Assembly (NCBI GenBank): GCA_020137815.1
Contig: CM035360.1
Span: forward strand, 3,354,578 to 3,418,577
Direction: 5' to 3'
Length of the DNA stretch: 64,000 nt
Source: Hormiphora californensis
Lineage: Eukaryota; Ctenophora; Tentaculata; Cydippida; Pleurobrachiidae
Part shown: piece by piece, positions 36,486-63,920 of the stretch
How the letters are laid out: each line of letters begins with the position of its first letter
How positions within the stretch are numbered: the stretch's first letter is position 1
The notes under the pieces: generated by a model
The model's input: only the letters and a program-made list of their open reading frames with translations
Told to the model about the DNA's origin: nothing
The model's database searches: none
Translations under genes and position numbers: made by a program

Positions 36486-38429
36486 TAGTTACTGTGTACC
36501 TCTTCCAGTCTTGTCGTGTCACAATCGACTCTTAAACTCATCGGTTTTTGTTTCCGTCTTTGTAGCATTTCTGATATGTATCCAGGCGTCCCATTATTCA
36601 GGGATTTGTATACCATCATACAGATCTTATATTCTATTCTGTGTCTAACAGGTAGGAAGTGGGATTTTTTCCGTAGATCTGTTACACCACGTCTGCTACG
36701 TTTACCATGGACAAAGCGAGTGGCAGAGTTCTGTAGCTTCTGAAGACGCTTCACATCCTTGTCTTTGAGACCTATCAGTAGAGCGCTACAATAATCAATC
36801 TTTGAGTGTATCAGTGAGTTCACAAGTTGGGTCTTTTGCTTTTTGTTCAGTTTGCCTGCAATTCTCCACATGTTGACGAGTTGGTAGTTGCACGACTGAA
36901 CAACTCTGGAGACGTGCTGGGACATCGTGAGTTCGCTATCGACCATAACGCCGAGATTCTTAGCAACTGGTTTGACTTCCGTTTCTTCTTGTGCAATGTT
37001 CAGTGTGGCATCACTGGTAGATTTATCCCATTTGTTTCGTAGGATAAGAACTTCTGTTTTATCCGGATTCAACTTCAACAGGTTCTGTGTCATCCAGAGA
37101 CGAATGTGAGACACACAGCTCTGAACTTTCTTTATCACATCATCGAATGTTTCTGGTGTGAAAGCTATCGAAAGTTGAGAATCATCCGCATACATGTGCA
37201 GGCTGAGACCATATAGTTCCGCTATTTTCTGTAGATCTCTGGTGTATAGTATGAACAAGAGGGGCCCCAGGATGGAACCCTGAGGAACACCAATGCTGAT
37301 AGACTTTGCTTCTGACTCGACCGAACCTATCTTTACTCTAGCTGTTCGATTAGTAAGATATGATTCAATCCAGCTCAATACCTTTCCAGTCACTCCATAA
37401 TCATGTTTCAGGCGGTGTAGTAGCTTGGCATGAGATATGGTGTCAAAGGCCGCTGAAAGGTCCAGAAGAACTAGGATGACCTTGGTCTTTTTATCCAGCT
37501 GCACAAGTATGTCGTTTACTATCTTGATAGTGGCCGTTTCACAGCTATGTTTCGATCGATAAGCAGATTGAACTTCACTGAACAGTCCATTACTCTCCAC
37601 GTAGTCAGTAAGCTGGTCATCGACGCATTTCTCCAGGACCTTCGAGATGAACGAAAGGTTTGAGATTGGTCGATAACTATTAAGTTCATCAGGGTCTAGG
37701 TCACTGTTTTTGTATGATGGACGAATAACAGCAGACTTTAAGCTATCAGGGACTTCTCCTTTGGTGAGACTGGTGTTCACAATCTTAGAGACTATTGGAA
37801 TGAGGGCTGGAAAAGCATCATTGACGAATGAAGTTGGCATAGGGTCCAGGGTACAGTGTTTCTTGTTCATAGCACGGACAGTAGCAGCCAGCATCGAATC
37901 GGAGACAGGTTGAAATTTCGCAAACTTTGGCAACTCTGCATCTGTTTCTAGTCGCGGTGTCAGTTCAGGAAGATCGGCTGTGAAATCCGGATCAAGCTGA
38001 ATTTTCTCATAGATTGCCGCGATCTTGGAAGTGAAAAAGTCGATCATCCGGTCTGGAAGCCCATCTGGATCGTCAGTGGAGGGGAGTTGGGTCGGTGTCT
38101 TTTCCTTTCCGAGCAGGTGGTTTAGGATTTGATACAACGCAGCATGATTTCCGTCTGCTGCCTCTAGACGCTGTTGGAAGAATTCTCTTCTGGTGCGATT
38201 GAATACAGTTTTAGTAAACCGGATCTCAGCTATGAACAACTTTTCAGCTATTAGAACTTTTTCGTGGCAGACTGGTTTGTTCTTTTGCTTCTGTTAAGGA
38301 TGAGCTTCGAGAATCTGCACTGGAAAGAGGACATGGGCGGTGCACGGCTTTCATAAACGACCGAAATTCCAGCGATGTCCTCTCGACTAGTTTTTGATTA
38401 TTCCAAACCCCGGATCGTGGAGTCACTGG

Positions 38430-39657
38430 ACCCTTTCTTCACCCCTGGGGGCAGTGGTGAGTGGGTCCCGATTTCCGAAGCAGATTGGAGGACAGAGGAA
38501 CTGGTCCGAGCATATCAAAATAGGCCAACGCGGCTGCATACAAATTTGTTGATGAGATATATGACTTATGAGGTTTTGAACCAGGTAAATTTCAAATCTG
38601 AAAATTGAAATCAGGAAAATTTCAAAACGGACGAAAAAGTTTTATTTTGATCGCACGGCCGGGCGCCGCGCGGGACCCTGTTGCGTTATGCGCAGTGCGG
38701 CATAATGCTGCGCTTTTCAAAATTGAGCGCCGCCGGCCGCGGAAGACAATGGCGAAGAATCATTGGAGTAAAAATGTTGTATCGAGTCAAAGCAGACAGC
38801 CGTGATTAACCCTCGCATTAGCTTGACGATCGGATCCGACCATCTGGATCAGGAGACATCCTGATGACACTGTCATTGACAGCATGTTTTCCCGCGCCGC
38901 GTGCACTGCTTCCTGAACTCGATCCAGGGCGGCTGGAAACAAAATGCGGCGCGCGATCGCGCATCACGTCTTGGTCAAAGTACGTTTGGCGTCCGCGTCC
39001 GCACGGAATAAGGGATCGGTGGAAATTTAATCACTTTTCAAACACTCTGTCTGTGTGTAACAAGATACAGCAGTGTACTTTTGATGTACAGTACAGTACA
39101 GAGAGATCTGACAGTTCCCTTCTAATCGAGATTTGAAGACGAACAAGACAAACTCATTTTTAAAACCGGGGCAAATTAATAAAGCGGCATAATAATTAAT
39201 AAATGTTATACGTATAATATCGAGCCGTATTTACATAGAAATACCCTCTCAAATCATTGTCCATTGTCGCATAATAGTGAATTCTCTAAGTTATCACAGT
39301 CTCTAGTAATGATGTATCCCTGCCCAGGGAACTTGAAATCAATCTATCTGTATATCATGAAAGCAATATAATCTGAAATCCCGAAAATATTCTTCTGTCT
39401 AAATAATAAATGAAGTTAAAACACCTTGGTAGCTGTAATAATCAGGGGATAAACTGTAATAAAAGAATCTGTAAATATAATCATCAAGGAGGTATCTGTA
39501 AATATAACAATGATCATACTGTTTAAAACACATAAATGCTTGTGACCTGTCCTTCCCCTCTCTCTATTACTCTTCCATGCACACTATCAACCCTCTCTTA
39601 CTGTTAATGAGGGTTAGCACATTTATCAACCCATACTAACTAAGGTCTCAAAAGAAC
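38430..39657. other. No gene firmly recognised
   Basis: A plus-strand open frame at 38,375-38,608 (start MSSRLVFDYSKPRIVESLDP) has protein-like composition but no family I recognise. A GC-rich patch lies at ~38,655-38,745. The rest is AT-rich. The 3' end of the DPP-like gene follows. Confidence 0.4.
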
Positions 39658-42437
39658 CTAAAAAATGTCATGTGGATCTTGTTCAAGTTCAGCGGTCAAA
39701 TTCTTCCCAATATCAACGTATAGAATTCCTGTGTCAGCCTTGTCTTCAATAGCACTAATATTAACTAACCTAAACCCACTAAAATCAACATAATCAGTTA
39801 GAGTTTTGTTATCAGCCAGATACGCTGAAATGGCACTGTAAGTGTAGGGAGATGCAGGATTAGCGGGGTCAAAGTAGATTAGGGTCTTGGAACGTAGTTC
39901 TGTGGGGTATGCGGTTGTAGTAAGGTTAACCATGGCGTTATTGTACGCGTTCGGGTTGATTTTAACCAGCTCAAAATAACGCTCAGAGTATGCCTGAAGA
40001 AGGAAGGGGGTGGAATTAAATATTATTAAAATTAATTAAATATTATTAAAAGAGGGGAGGTTATGTAAGGGGGTTAGATTAAAGATGATTAAAAGAGGGG
40101 AGGTTATGTAAGGGTGATACAGAGAAGGGTTGAAGATGTTTCTATTTTCAGTTACTCAATTTCATAGCATAATTAAGCCTTTTTTGTACTTGCTGCACAA
40201 TTCTAACGAGTGAGTAGTGAGTTTTCATGCTGAAGTATCAAGCAATAAGTTTAGAGCTAATTGTTTCTAAAAAAACAAACTTACAGAAACATATTTCTTA
40301 AAATTCAAGATGGGGTCCACTGCGATGACAGCTTTAAACCAGTCTGGTTTCCGGGATGATATCTTTAGGGCAGCCCAACCTCCAATACCATGCCCCATTA
40401 TTGCTACCTTATCTGGGAGGAGATGATGGTGTTTAGAAGGACGTTATAAGAATACACTGAGCTGTGTGTCACTATAATAAGTCTTGGTACAATATATATA
40501 ATTATATGATTAGTAAATTAATTACTTACTGTCATTGACATGCCAATAACGGCGGATATCCCAAATACCAGATTCCAACTGATCAATGACCCTCTGAAAA
40601 ACATTATTAAAATGGTTTGGAGGGGGTAACCCCTGTGGTCAGGAACCGACCGACACAAGTAAACAACCAATCAGAACTCGTTGTTTAGGTTACGTGACTG
40701 GTTATGAGCCAATCAGGGACCAGTATTTCCTGATTCGGTCGGTTCCTGCCTGTGGTGACTGAACTCGCGTGGTTCAGACTTTAAAACTAGTTAAGTAATT
40801 AATTAGTCAATTAGTTAATCTAAGGAGGTCATTCAAAAACTAACCTCCATCCTCTTGTAGGGGTAGTGGTGGAAGGAAAGATCTCGTCCTGGAGTTCCTT
40901 TCAAATCCATTGTAATGGTAACACAATCCTTGTCTGTAGCAAGCCACTGTGGCAAACCAAGCTCCCACTTTTTGATAGCCATGTTTCCATCAGGATAGGG
41001 GTTTATCTGAGAGATTTGTGTTTATTAATTAGTTAATTAATTAGTTAATTAATATGATATGACATGCTGGTTACGAAATAACCCTTTGTGCGCTGGCAAG
41101 GGAGGGGTTACTTGGTGAATGCTGCAGGGTGTATTTGGAATTGGGATTAATATTGAAACAATATACATGCTGATTTATAGGAGATAGAGCTCACTGGCAA
41201 TTGTATAACTAGAACCGTTTGATTAAAGAGCTGTTTAGTAATATGACAGGAACCAACCGAAACAAGTAAACAACCAATCAGAACTCGTTATTTAGGTCAG
41301 GTGACTGGTAATCAGCCAATCAGGGACTAGTACTTCCTGATTCAGTCGGTTCCTGACTTACGATAATGAGTAGGGGATATTTCAAGATGTTCAGGTACAT
41401 CACGTAGTAGAGGGGGAACACTTTCCTGCTGGCAAAGTACATCTTACTATTCCGGTCATATTCAGTCTGAAACAAGAATATGTTACTATCAGGGATTAAT
41501 TATTACGTTACTGTTTACTGGTTCAGACTCTATCTCTTGTGTAAACACACAATACATTCCCAATACATACATACATGAATGTATAGTATGTACTGACTAT
41601 ACTCTGAATGATACAATGTACAGTTTGAGATTGTTTATCTTCTAATTACCTCAGTATAGTGAACGTGGGGTAGACGTTTCTGCATCAGCTGTGCCTGTTG
41701 ACTCGGGATTTTGATATTGTATGTTCTGGTTATCATCACTGAAAGGGCAAAGAATAGTGGGGTAAAGCAAAGGGGAGAGAGTTGGGAGTGAGTTAGATAG
41801 ATCATGGGAGAGAGTTGGGAGTGAATTAGAGAGGTGGTGCTGGGTTGGTGATTTGGGACACATCTAATAGTTTTCGAGACAGTGCTTCAGAGTCTAAAGA
41901 TACGAATCTGTAACTCCTACCTGTAAAGATCCCATGAGTTGCTTGCAAATGACCGGACTCGCTTGTAGGGCATCTTGGGTCCCAAGCACAACACCTGATA
42001 CCTAGTAGAAAGGAATGTTCAAATCAAATCAAATCATAAACACGGATGATATTGTGTTGAAACCCCTGCTGGTCGACAACTAGGCAACAGCAGTTGTTAG
42101 GCATATCTAAGTTATAAGTTACCACTGCTATGCCGACTGCTATCGATTGAAGCGGTTGCTATAGTAACTTACCACTGCCGACTGCTATCTATTGAAGCGG
42201 TTGCTATAGTAACTTACCACTGCCGACTGCTATCTATTGAAGCGGTTGCTATAGTAACTTACCACTGCCGACTGCTATCGATTGAAGCGGTTGCCTACGT
42301 CACACCTATCCTCAGGTTCCAAGCAAGAAATACAGGAGTGAGTGTTATCGATTGCATTGTACATGTACAACATTCGTTTACGGGTAATTGACTGGGTCTT
42401 CTTGTTCATATCAAGTTCCTCGGTTCGAACGTATAAC
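39658..42437 (-). CDS. DPP-IV-like gene, alternative 3' module B: catalytically dead peptidase half
   Basis: Eight exons with matching phases: 42437-42306, 41994-41921, 41738-41650, 41466-41362, 41006-40845, 40593-40530, 40412-40285, 39993-39658 (stop). They encode ~363 residues aligned to the S9B alpha/beta-hydrolase half. Shared features with module A are MLYMYNAIDNTHSCISC, the strand TITMDLKGTPGRD and AYSERY. The nucleophile motif reads GHGIGG (Ser to Gly), the Asp site reads FDPANP, and no His is present at the expected place. The oxyanion-tyrosine YGGP is also missing. The first exon starts with the same phase as module A, and no propeller exons lie between the modules. So B is either an alternative 3' end of the upstream gene, like DPP6/DPP10-type pseudoenzymes, or a decaying partial duplicate. 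Confidence 0.75.
40640..40748. mobile_element. 110-bp palindromic MITE, copy 1
   Basis: Ends CAGGAACCGACCGA and TCGGTCGGTTCCTG are inverted repeats. The core has CAATCAGAACTCGTT and CGTGACTGGTTAT. Other copies lie at 41,247-41,355, 46,179-46,287, 50,243-50,352 and 50,851-50,962, all in introns of the DPP-like gene. Confidence 0.85.
41247..41355. mobile_element. 110-bp palindromic MITE, copy 2
   Basis: Same family as 40,640-40,748, with CAGGAACCAACCGA and TCAGTCGGTTCCTG termini. It ends a few bases short of the donor of module B exon 41466-41362. Confidence 0.85.
42118..42300 (-). repeat. 45-bp tandem repeat carrying a donor-like GGTAAGTT, four copies
   Basis: CCGACTGCTATCTATTGAAG starts a 45-bp unit near 42,132, 42,177, 42,222 and 42,267. 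On the minus strand each unit has AGTG|GTAAGTT, a strong donor match. It adjoins the first exon of module B, but the in-frame TAG at the array start means the likely used donor is GATAG|GTGTGA at 42305. Confidence 0.85.
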
Positions 42438-42920
42438 CTGCGATTTAGTAGAACTTGAGTTGCTAGAATTGTTGGAATTCTAGTAATAATATGACTATCA
42501 TATTGTAGATAGGCCAATGCTTAGCAACAGGTAGTAATGATATAGCTAACATAATATTGGATGATCATTGCACCTAGCCGCTAATGAATAGGGCAGCTCT
42601 CTATAATATATTATATCAGTTACCTAGAGCTGAGCTGGCTCTCTAAAAAGAGAGCTCTGGAAAAGGGCTACCTCTCTCTTACTTGTCTCATTTTCAGGAT
42701 GCTAAGTCAGTCATTAACTTTATGTCAGTCATTATGTTCGTCCAGGTATACTGTGCCAGTGTCTGTCCAGTTAGTTAAATTTAGATGTGTTTGTACCACA
42801 TATTCCAGTGATCGGTCTGTTCATCCGTTTTTTTATATTTTCTCGACATATTGTTAAAACTCTTGTTTTATAAAACTCTATAAAAATAGACAACAACAAC
42901 AACTAAATCAGCTTCTAATT

Positions 42921-44013
42921 TCATTTCCCGAATACGAAACACCGTCTCCGTCTCCTCCTTCTCCTCCTCCTACCACAACCCCTCCGTCTATCCCAGAGTG
43001 TGTCTCTGAACCATCTGATTTTATCAACAAGACGCGGGAAATTGTGTCCCTTCATGGGCTTTACAAACTCCCGGTATTCAATATGTGCCTTATTCAGTTC
43101 CCTCGTCACCACCCAATGGTTCATAGGAAGCACGTTGTGATCACTCAACCCGTGCATTAGTAGCAAAGTCTTTTTAGGGATTTTAGTGATATTTGGTAGC
43201 ACGGACGCCCTCTCATACACATCTTTATTGTATAGTCCGAGGTATCGCTCACTGTATGCTGAGTCGTATAACTTCCAATCAGCCACTGCTGCTGAAGCAA
43301 CAGCTGATCGAAACAGATTCGGTGCTTTTTCGAGGACCCGGAGGACAAAATAACCACCGTAAGATGCACCGTAAATCCCCATCCTGTGTTTTTTAACGTA
43401 CGAAAGTCTCCTGACCCGTCGGGCAACTTGTATAAAATCCTCAATCTCAACAGTTCCTAGGTTTTTATAGATATCATGGTTTGAGAAGGCTTCATCTCGC
43501 CCAGGTGTCCCCCTGCAATCGACCATTATCACGATAGTCTGCAGGGCACCAGCAAAGTATTTCGCGTAATGTTGTCCAAACTTTGTGGTAACTTTGCTCT
43601 TGGTAGGACCTCCGTACACCTCAAACAGAACAGAGTATTTCCGGCGAGGATTAAAGTTTGAGGGCTTGAAAAACTTGAGGTAAAACCATCTCCCGTTTAT
43701 TTTGGTTCGTTTAATTTGAATTGTAACAGAGTTCTGGGTATGCAACTCGCTATCAGGTTTAGTCCTGATTGTCAGGAACGGCTTGGTATCGCTTGTCTTG
43801 AAAAGGAATACCCTGTTTTTTGGGCCGGGTCCAAGACATGTTACTTTTAGGTACTTCAAATCGGGTGATAGGACAGTCTCTGTTTTTCCTTTCTTGTCTC
43901 TTCGGACCCAGGAACAACCAAGGGGACAAGTAAGGCAGTGTTTGGCGCCGGTTGAGGGAGTTATTCGGTACAAGTCTCGGCAGTAAGGGCCTCGTTCAGT
44001 CGAGATGTAGTAC
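42921..44013 (-). CDS. DPP-IV-like gene, 3' module A: active prolyl dipeptidase half (single exon)
   Basis: One exon of 1,093 nt (acceptor CTTCTAG|GTAC) completes a ~1,081-residue S9B protein when joined to the common exons; the phase fits (GT + G = Val). The alpha/beta-hydrolase has VYGGP (oxyanion Tyr), DCRGTPGRD, the nucleophile motif GASYGG (Ser ~935, codon near 43,363), HGLSDHNV (Asp ~1009) and MKGHNF (His ~1041). All three triad positions are intact. DPP-IV-type enzymes cut X-Pro/Ala from peptide N-termini at the cell surface. The tail is an odd arginine run (RRRRRRRRRR) before the stop. The lack of introns, compared with seven in the homologous module B, suggests intron loss or retrocopying. 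Confidence 0.88.
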
Positions 44014-44255
44014 CTAGAAGGAGGTCAGTCAAGGGTCAGTCAATTGTCAGTCAAGGGGGTCAGTCAAGGGTCAGTCAATTGTCGGTCAAGGGGGTCAGTC
44101 GATGGGGTCAGTCAACGGGACGAGTAAGAGGTCACCTGCATGAGCTTTCAGATCTCTAAAATATTCACGTTAGCTCAGTTAAATGTCCCCTCCTTTATCA
44201 TGTTTATCATTATATTATGTATAATATTCACTCGCGTGATATAAAAAAGGTAAAG

Positions 44256-44507
<252 letters not shown>

Positions 44508-44599
44508 ATATCAGCCACGTGCATCTCAGATCCCTCTAAACCGCTCTCTAGATAGGCTGATAAATATAAAACAGTTTATCTCGCTCTAAATGAACTTAC

Positions 44600-57895
<13,296 letters not shown>

Positions 57896-58199
57896 TCGAC
57901 CGTCAATTCTAGAGAAATTATGGTCAATAAGATTTTCTAATAAATAAGGATTACTGTCTATGTGTGAAGTCCTTTTCCCACCCCTGGTTTTCGCAAAGTT
58001 TATTTCTGTGATAACGTTGGTTCTCGATAAGATAGAGACTTCATCCCGGGTGCATTAGAAAGGTCTTGAAATTGTCTCTCCAATACACCTACGATTAAGT
58101 CTATATCTATTAGTCAGAGACCGGAGATATCATTGGAAATGTAAAAAAGGTGGTAAACAGGTTTAAAAAAATATCAGAGTCTCGCCGCGAAAAGTTTTA

Positions 58200-60905
58200 A
58201 ATACATGAGGCCCCTCGGAAATGTTCAAGTCATGCACAATCAAGTCGGGCGCGATTATAATCTGGGTGCCTTGCAGCGTGTTTACAGGTGCGCGCTGCCA
58301 AAAAAGTACACCTAAAACCACTTAGACCGACTTTTTTCAAACGGCTATAGCCGCGGAACCACATGACCGATTTGAGTAAACTAAACGGTATCTGATAGAG
58401 AATCGATAGCCCTAACCGATAACCCCAAACAAAACCCTAACCCGACCCTAACAACAGCCCTAACCCGTCTCGACTACAAAAATCGATGAATTGTTAGCAA
58501 TGGAAGGCACCCAGATTTTAACGTTTTCCGATTGTGCATGACTTGAACATTTCCGAGGGGCCTCATTAGGGTTATCGATCTTTGGAATTGGCTTTTCGAG
58601 ACTTCGGGCGTCCAGCATGAGGACCGGGGGTCTAAATGGATTCAGAGAATCATATGCGCGCAGGCAGCAACCCTGTGGGCGAGCCGTACGGGCCGATAGT
58701 TAATAATAGTTTTTTAAAGTTTTTAAAAGTTAATAAAAGTTATAAATAGTTAAAAATGCGCGGAACCCTGAAAAAGTTAATTTTTTTCGGCTTTTCAGGG
58801 TACTTTTATTAACTTTTAAAAACTATTATTAACTATCGGCCCGTACGGCTCGCCCACAGGGTTGCTGCCTACGCGCAAGTGATTCTCTGAACCCCTTAAG
58901 TCCCCTGGTCATCATGCTGGACGCCCGAACATTCCATTTTGACTTTCGTTGCGCAAATAGATAACCCTAGGCCTCATACAAGAAAAACGGGCGCACCGTG
59001 AAACTCAACAATTTACGCGCGCTACATTCAAAACTTAACAATGCAGCGTAGTTTTAATAATATTATTCCTGGCATTTTTTGGGGCCGGCTCAAAAACGTT
59101 TTTTTAAATCTGGGGGGAACCGAAAACGTTAAAATCTGGATGCCTTTCATTGCTAACCGCTCTTTTAATGAAGGAGTTGTCCCGGCTATTCTAAAGAGTC
59201 AGCAAATAACACCGGTATTCAAAAAGGGCTCTAAAATGGAAGCTAAAAACTATCGACCGGTTGCTCTCACATCTCATTTGATTAAAACATTCGAACGGGT
59301 TGTAAGAAATAAAGTTGTTGACCACCTCGAGAGAAACGAGATTTTCAACGATGGCCAACACGGTTTTCGAAGAAATCGAAGTTGTCTCACCCAGTTACTT
59401 AACCATTATGACAACATACTACGTGAACTAAACAACGGCTCAGAGGTAGATGTTGTGTATCTGGATATGGAAAAGGCCTTTGACAAGGTTGATATCAAGG
59501 TGTTGATGACCAAGCTAGAAAAGTATGGCATCCGCGGACGGCTACACCGTTGGATAAGTGACTTCCTGACTAACAGAGTTCAGACAGTTGTTGTAGACGG
59601 GATTCAGTCACGCCCAGAACCGGTTATCAGTGGAGTTCCTCAAGGAACCGTGATTGGGCCGCTGCTATTTTTGGTGTATATGATTGATATTGAATCACTC
59701 CTTAATGGCACCGCCTTAACCTTTGCGGATGACTCCAAGCTGTGGAAAGCTATTAAGACCCTCGTTGACAGGGATAACTTACAGCAGAGTCTAGATAAAT
59801 TTGCACACTGGGCTGCAGAAAATAATATGTCCCTTCACCAGGACAAGTTTGAGTTATTACATTACACTCTTCGTTCCACACTACTCCTAAGAGAACTTCC
59901 CTTTTCCTATGAGAACTACATCTACAATGGCCCCGGTGGTGAGTCAATATCACCTAGCAATACGGTCAGGGATTTAGGAGTCCTCCTTTCTTCAGACTGT
60001 ACATGGACTGAACACATCGGTAATATCACTGCCAAGGCCCGTCGCATGAGTGGATGGGCGCTCAGTGTATTTAGAGATAGGTCAGACGAGACCATGCTAA
60101 CGTTACTGAAATCAATCATTAGACCGCAGGTGGAGTACTGCTGTCCACTTTGGAGTCCTACTAAAAAGTCAGACATTGGATTAGTTGAGGAAACCCAGAG
60201 ATACTTTACCCGTAGGATTAAAAGCTGTTCTGGTATGGGCTACTGGGACAGATTAAAGCATCTGAATTTGCTGTCTCTTCAACGAAGACGTGAGCGTTAC
60301 ATGATTATCCACGTCTGGAAGGTTCTCCATAAGGTTGCACCTAACAGTACTGGGCTATTGTTCAATGAGCACCCCCGTCTTGGTATTAGGGCAGTGATTC
60401 CCCGTTATAATTACCTCGCAGCCAAAACCATCTCTGGCCCATATGATGCATCTTTCGGTGTAAGAGGAGCCCAGATTTGGAACTCCTTGCCCCGTGCAGT
60501 GAGAGGATCTATCTCACTTCTCGAGCTGAAGCAGTCCCTTGGATCCTACTTATTCACTATCCCTGATCAGCCACCTGTTCGCGGTTATCGTGTGGAGCAT
60601 AGTAACTCCCTTTTCGATTGGAGGAATGACCCAAGTGTTTTTAGAGAGATGAGCGATTCATGAAGTTATTTTGCTTTTAATCGTGACTTGACTGCACATA
60701 TAAATCGCTGACTTATTGTCTTCTGAGTGTTAGCTTTTGCTGAGCTGAAACTTTGTGTACCTAACTTAATCTATTTTATGAATGTTTATGAATTGCTAAC
60801 AATTCGTCGTTTTAGCGGTCGAGACGGGTTAGGGCTTTTGTTAGGGTCGGGCTAGGGATTTGTTTGGGGTTATCGGTTAGTGCTATCGATTCTCTACCAG
60901 ATACC
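58200..60905. mobile_element. Composite inverted-repeat element enclosing a LINE reverse transcriptase
   Basis: Three sets of inverted arms are visible. 58,205-58,275 pairs with 58,503-58,570 (GAGGCCCCTCGGAAATGTTC). 58,605-58,735 pairs with 58,800-58,930 (GGGCGAGCCGTACGGGCCGA), forming a long hairpin. 58,390-58,500 pairs with 60,795-60,905 across the RT (CTAACCCGACCCTAACA against TGTTAGGGTCGGGCTAGGG). The last arms contain degenerate telomere-like CCCTAA/TTAGGG motifs. Confidence 0.75.
59041..60663 (+). mobile_element. Non-LTR retrotransposon reverse transcriptase, intact frame
   Basis: A 540-residue frame with NYRPVALTSHLIKTFERVVR, GFRRNRSCLTQLL, VVYLDMEKAFDKVD, SGVPQGTVIGPLLFLVY and LTFADDSKLW (catalytic xADD), then a thumb domain and the tail FGVRGAQIWNSLPRAVRG. 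It differs from the CR1/L2-like copies in this window and resembles Rex/Jockey-superfamily RTs. The endonuclease is absent: upstream sequence is the inverted-repeat hairpin, and the first ~40 codons look like arm sequence fused to the RT. Confidence 0.85.
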
Positions 60906-61299
60906 GATTACCGGAGCCAGGCGGATTGCGGGTGACACACAGGAGACTCACCACAGCATGAGAGGACAACAACCAGTAACAAGAGACTGGAGACACCCTG
61001 ATATGTATCACGTATGAAGCTCATACGTGATATCGGGGTGTCCATTATGTTTATCCTGCTATGGGTGCTGTCGCATGCATGTATGTGTCTCCTGTGAGTA
61101 TCCTGGATGCTCGTGGAGGCCTTGGACGGAATGAATTGGCTCTTCTTTTGCGATGTAGTCTCTCCTAATATCTGTTATCTCACACGAAACTTTCACTCTG
61201 AGGCTGTTAAACGCGTGTCACTGTTAACTTCACCACCTTTGGCATGGTTTAAGATTGATCACCTAATCTCTAACAAAAAATGACTTCAATTATTTTCAA

Positions 61300-63041
<1,742 letters not shown>

Positions 63042-63166
63042 GTGAGACTTAAATAGACAATTTAGTTACTGGGTCGACAAGGTACCAAGTGTGTGTTGGG
63101 TAATCACTGTGTGAAACTGAGTGGTTTTCCGGATATTAAAACAGTTATAATCAGTCGTGGATTAGT

Positions 63167-63920
63167 CTAAAGCACTTCCTGGCCCTGTTCAGCGGGATTT
63201 TTAATCCTCTGTGTAATCTGCCTCAGCATTATTGTCCCATTTTGGGTCACCTGATGTAGCAACCTTCTACTTCTGGTCCTCCTAACATCAAATCCATTAC
63301 ACACAAACTCTCGCATTGGAGCACTTCGTGTTAGATAAATCAGCGGGTTAATTGCAGAGTTAAGAGGAAGCGCAACACGGTAAACAATGAACTCCGCGAA
63401 TAGTACCACTGCAGAGGGTTCGGTTGTAGGGGGTGTAGAAAGCCGGAAGTAAAGGTTTCCCACAACAAAGATACAGTTTAGAAGAAAATAGTTGATTGAG
63501 ATCAGGATAGTAGTTTGAGTTGCCTGGTTTTTCACTTCTCGCAGCATACCTCGTTGCAGCCGGATAATGGTGAGGAGGTTGCACGAGGGGATTATTAGAA
63601 GGGCTAGAGATAGGGTCGTCATCATCACGCCAAACCTGAAAGAGGGTTAGTTGGGGATCAATGGTAACGTGCCGTTACCCCACTAGGCTGCAGGGAATTG
63701 GGGAAACTACGCTACCAATCACTAATCAGTACCAAATGTTCTGAAAACACTATTCCAGCTAATTTCTTATTAACTCCAAATAATAATGGATAATATAGTA
63801 CCGGATAGGTTCGAGTGTGTAGGTGCCTGTGTAGGATGCCATGACATGATAAGTCTCCCTGACAGTTGTGAAGATACCAAACGTTACAACTGAGATCTTG
63901 ATGTATTTCACGTTGATCTG
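63167..63920 (-). CDS. Rhodopsin-like 7TM receptor, C-terminal part
   Basis: Two minus exons: one ending near 63,801 (INVKYIKISVVTFGIFTTVR, TM4 area, extracellular TGTYTLEP) and one from ~63,636 to 63,167 (stop). The second has TM5 MTTLSLALLIIPSCNLLTII, the i3 basic loop, TM6 ISINYFLLNCIFVVGNLYF and TM7 with LNSAINPLIYLT, the NPxxY motif, then a basic tail. The phase at the junction fits (CG + G). The N-terminal exons would lie beyond the right edge of the window. Confidence 0.8.

Larger units (their letters stand above)
34954..38240 (-). mobile_element. CR1/L2-like LINE reverse transcriptase, split by a foldback insertion
   Basis: The upstream part (38,240-~36,486) encodes an RT: NSYRPISNLSFISKVLEKCV, KHSCETATIKIV, LLDLSAAFDTISH, GVPQGSILGPLLFILY and MYADDSQLS, then a thumb region to RLEEVHSNY. 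The C-terminal end (NYKTTERAFSIAAPRIWNRL, THMFTLAYGPE stop) resumes at ~35,119-34,954. Between them lies the 1.36-kb foldback element, so the LINE was intact when the foldback landed. No endonuclease domain is recognised upstream of 38,240. Confidence 0.88.

Noticed and set aside
38375-38608. Plus-strand gene start (MSSRLVFDYSKPRIVESLDP)
   Set aside because: No recognisable domain, no supporting downstream exon, and it overlaps the upstream edge of the LINE.
58430-58475. True telomere or telomere fusion
   Set aside because: The CCCTAA motifs are degenerate, short and mirrored as arms of an inverted-repeat element, with coding DNA on both sides.
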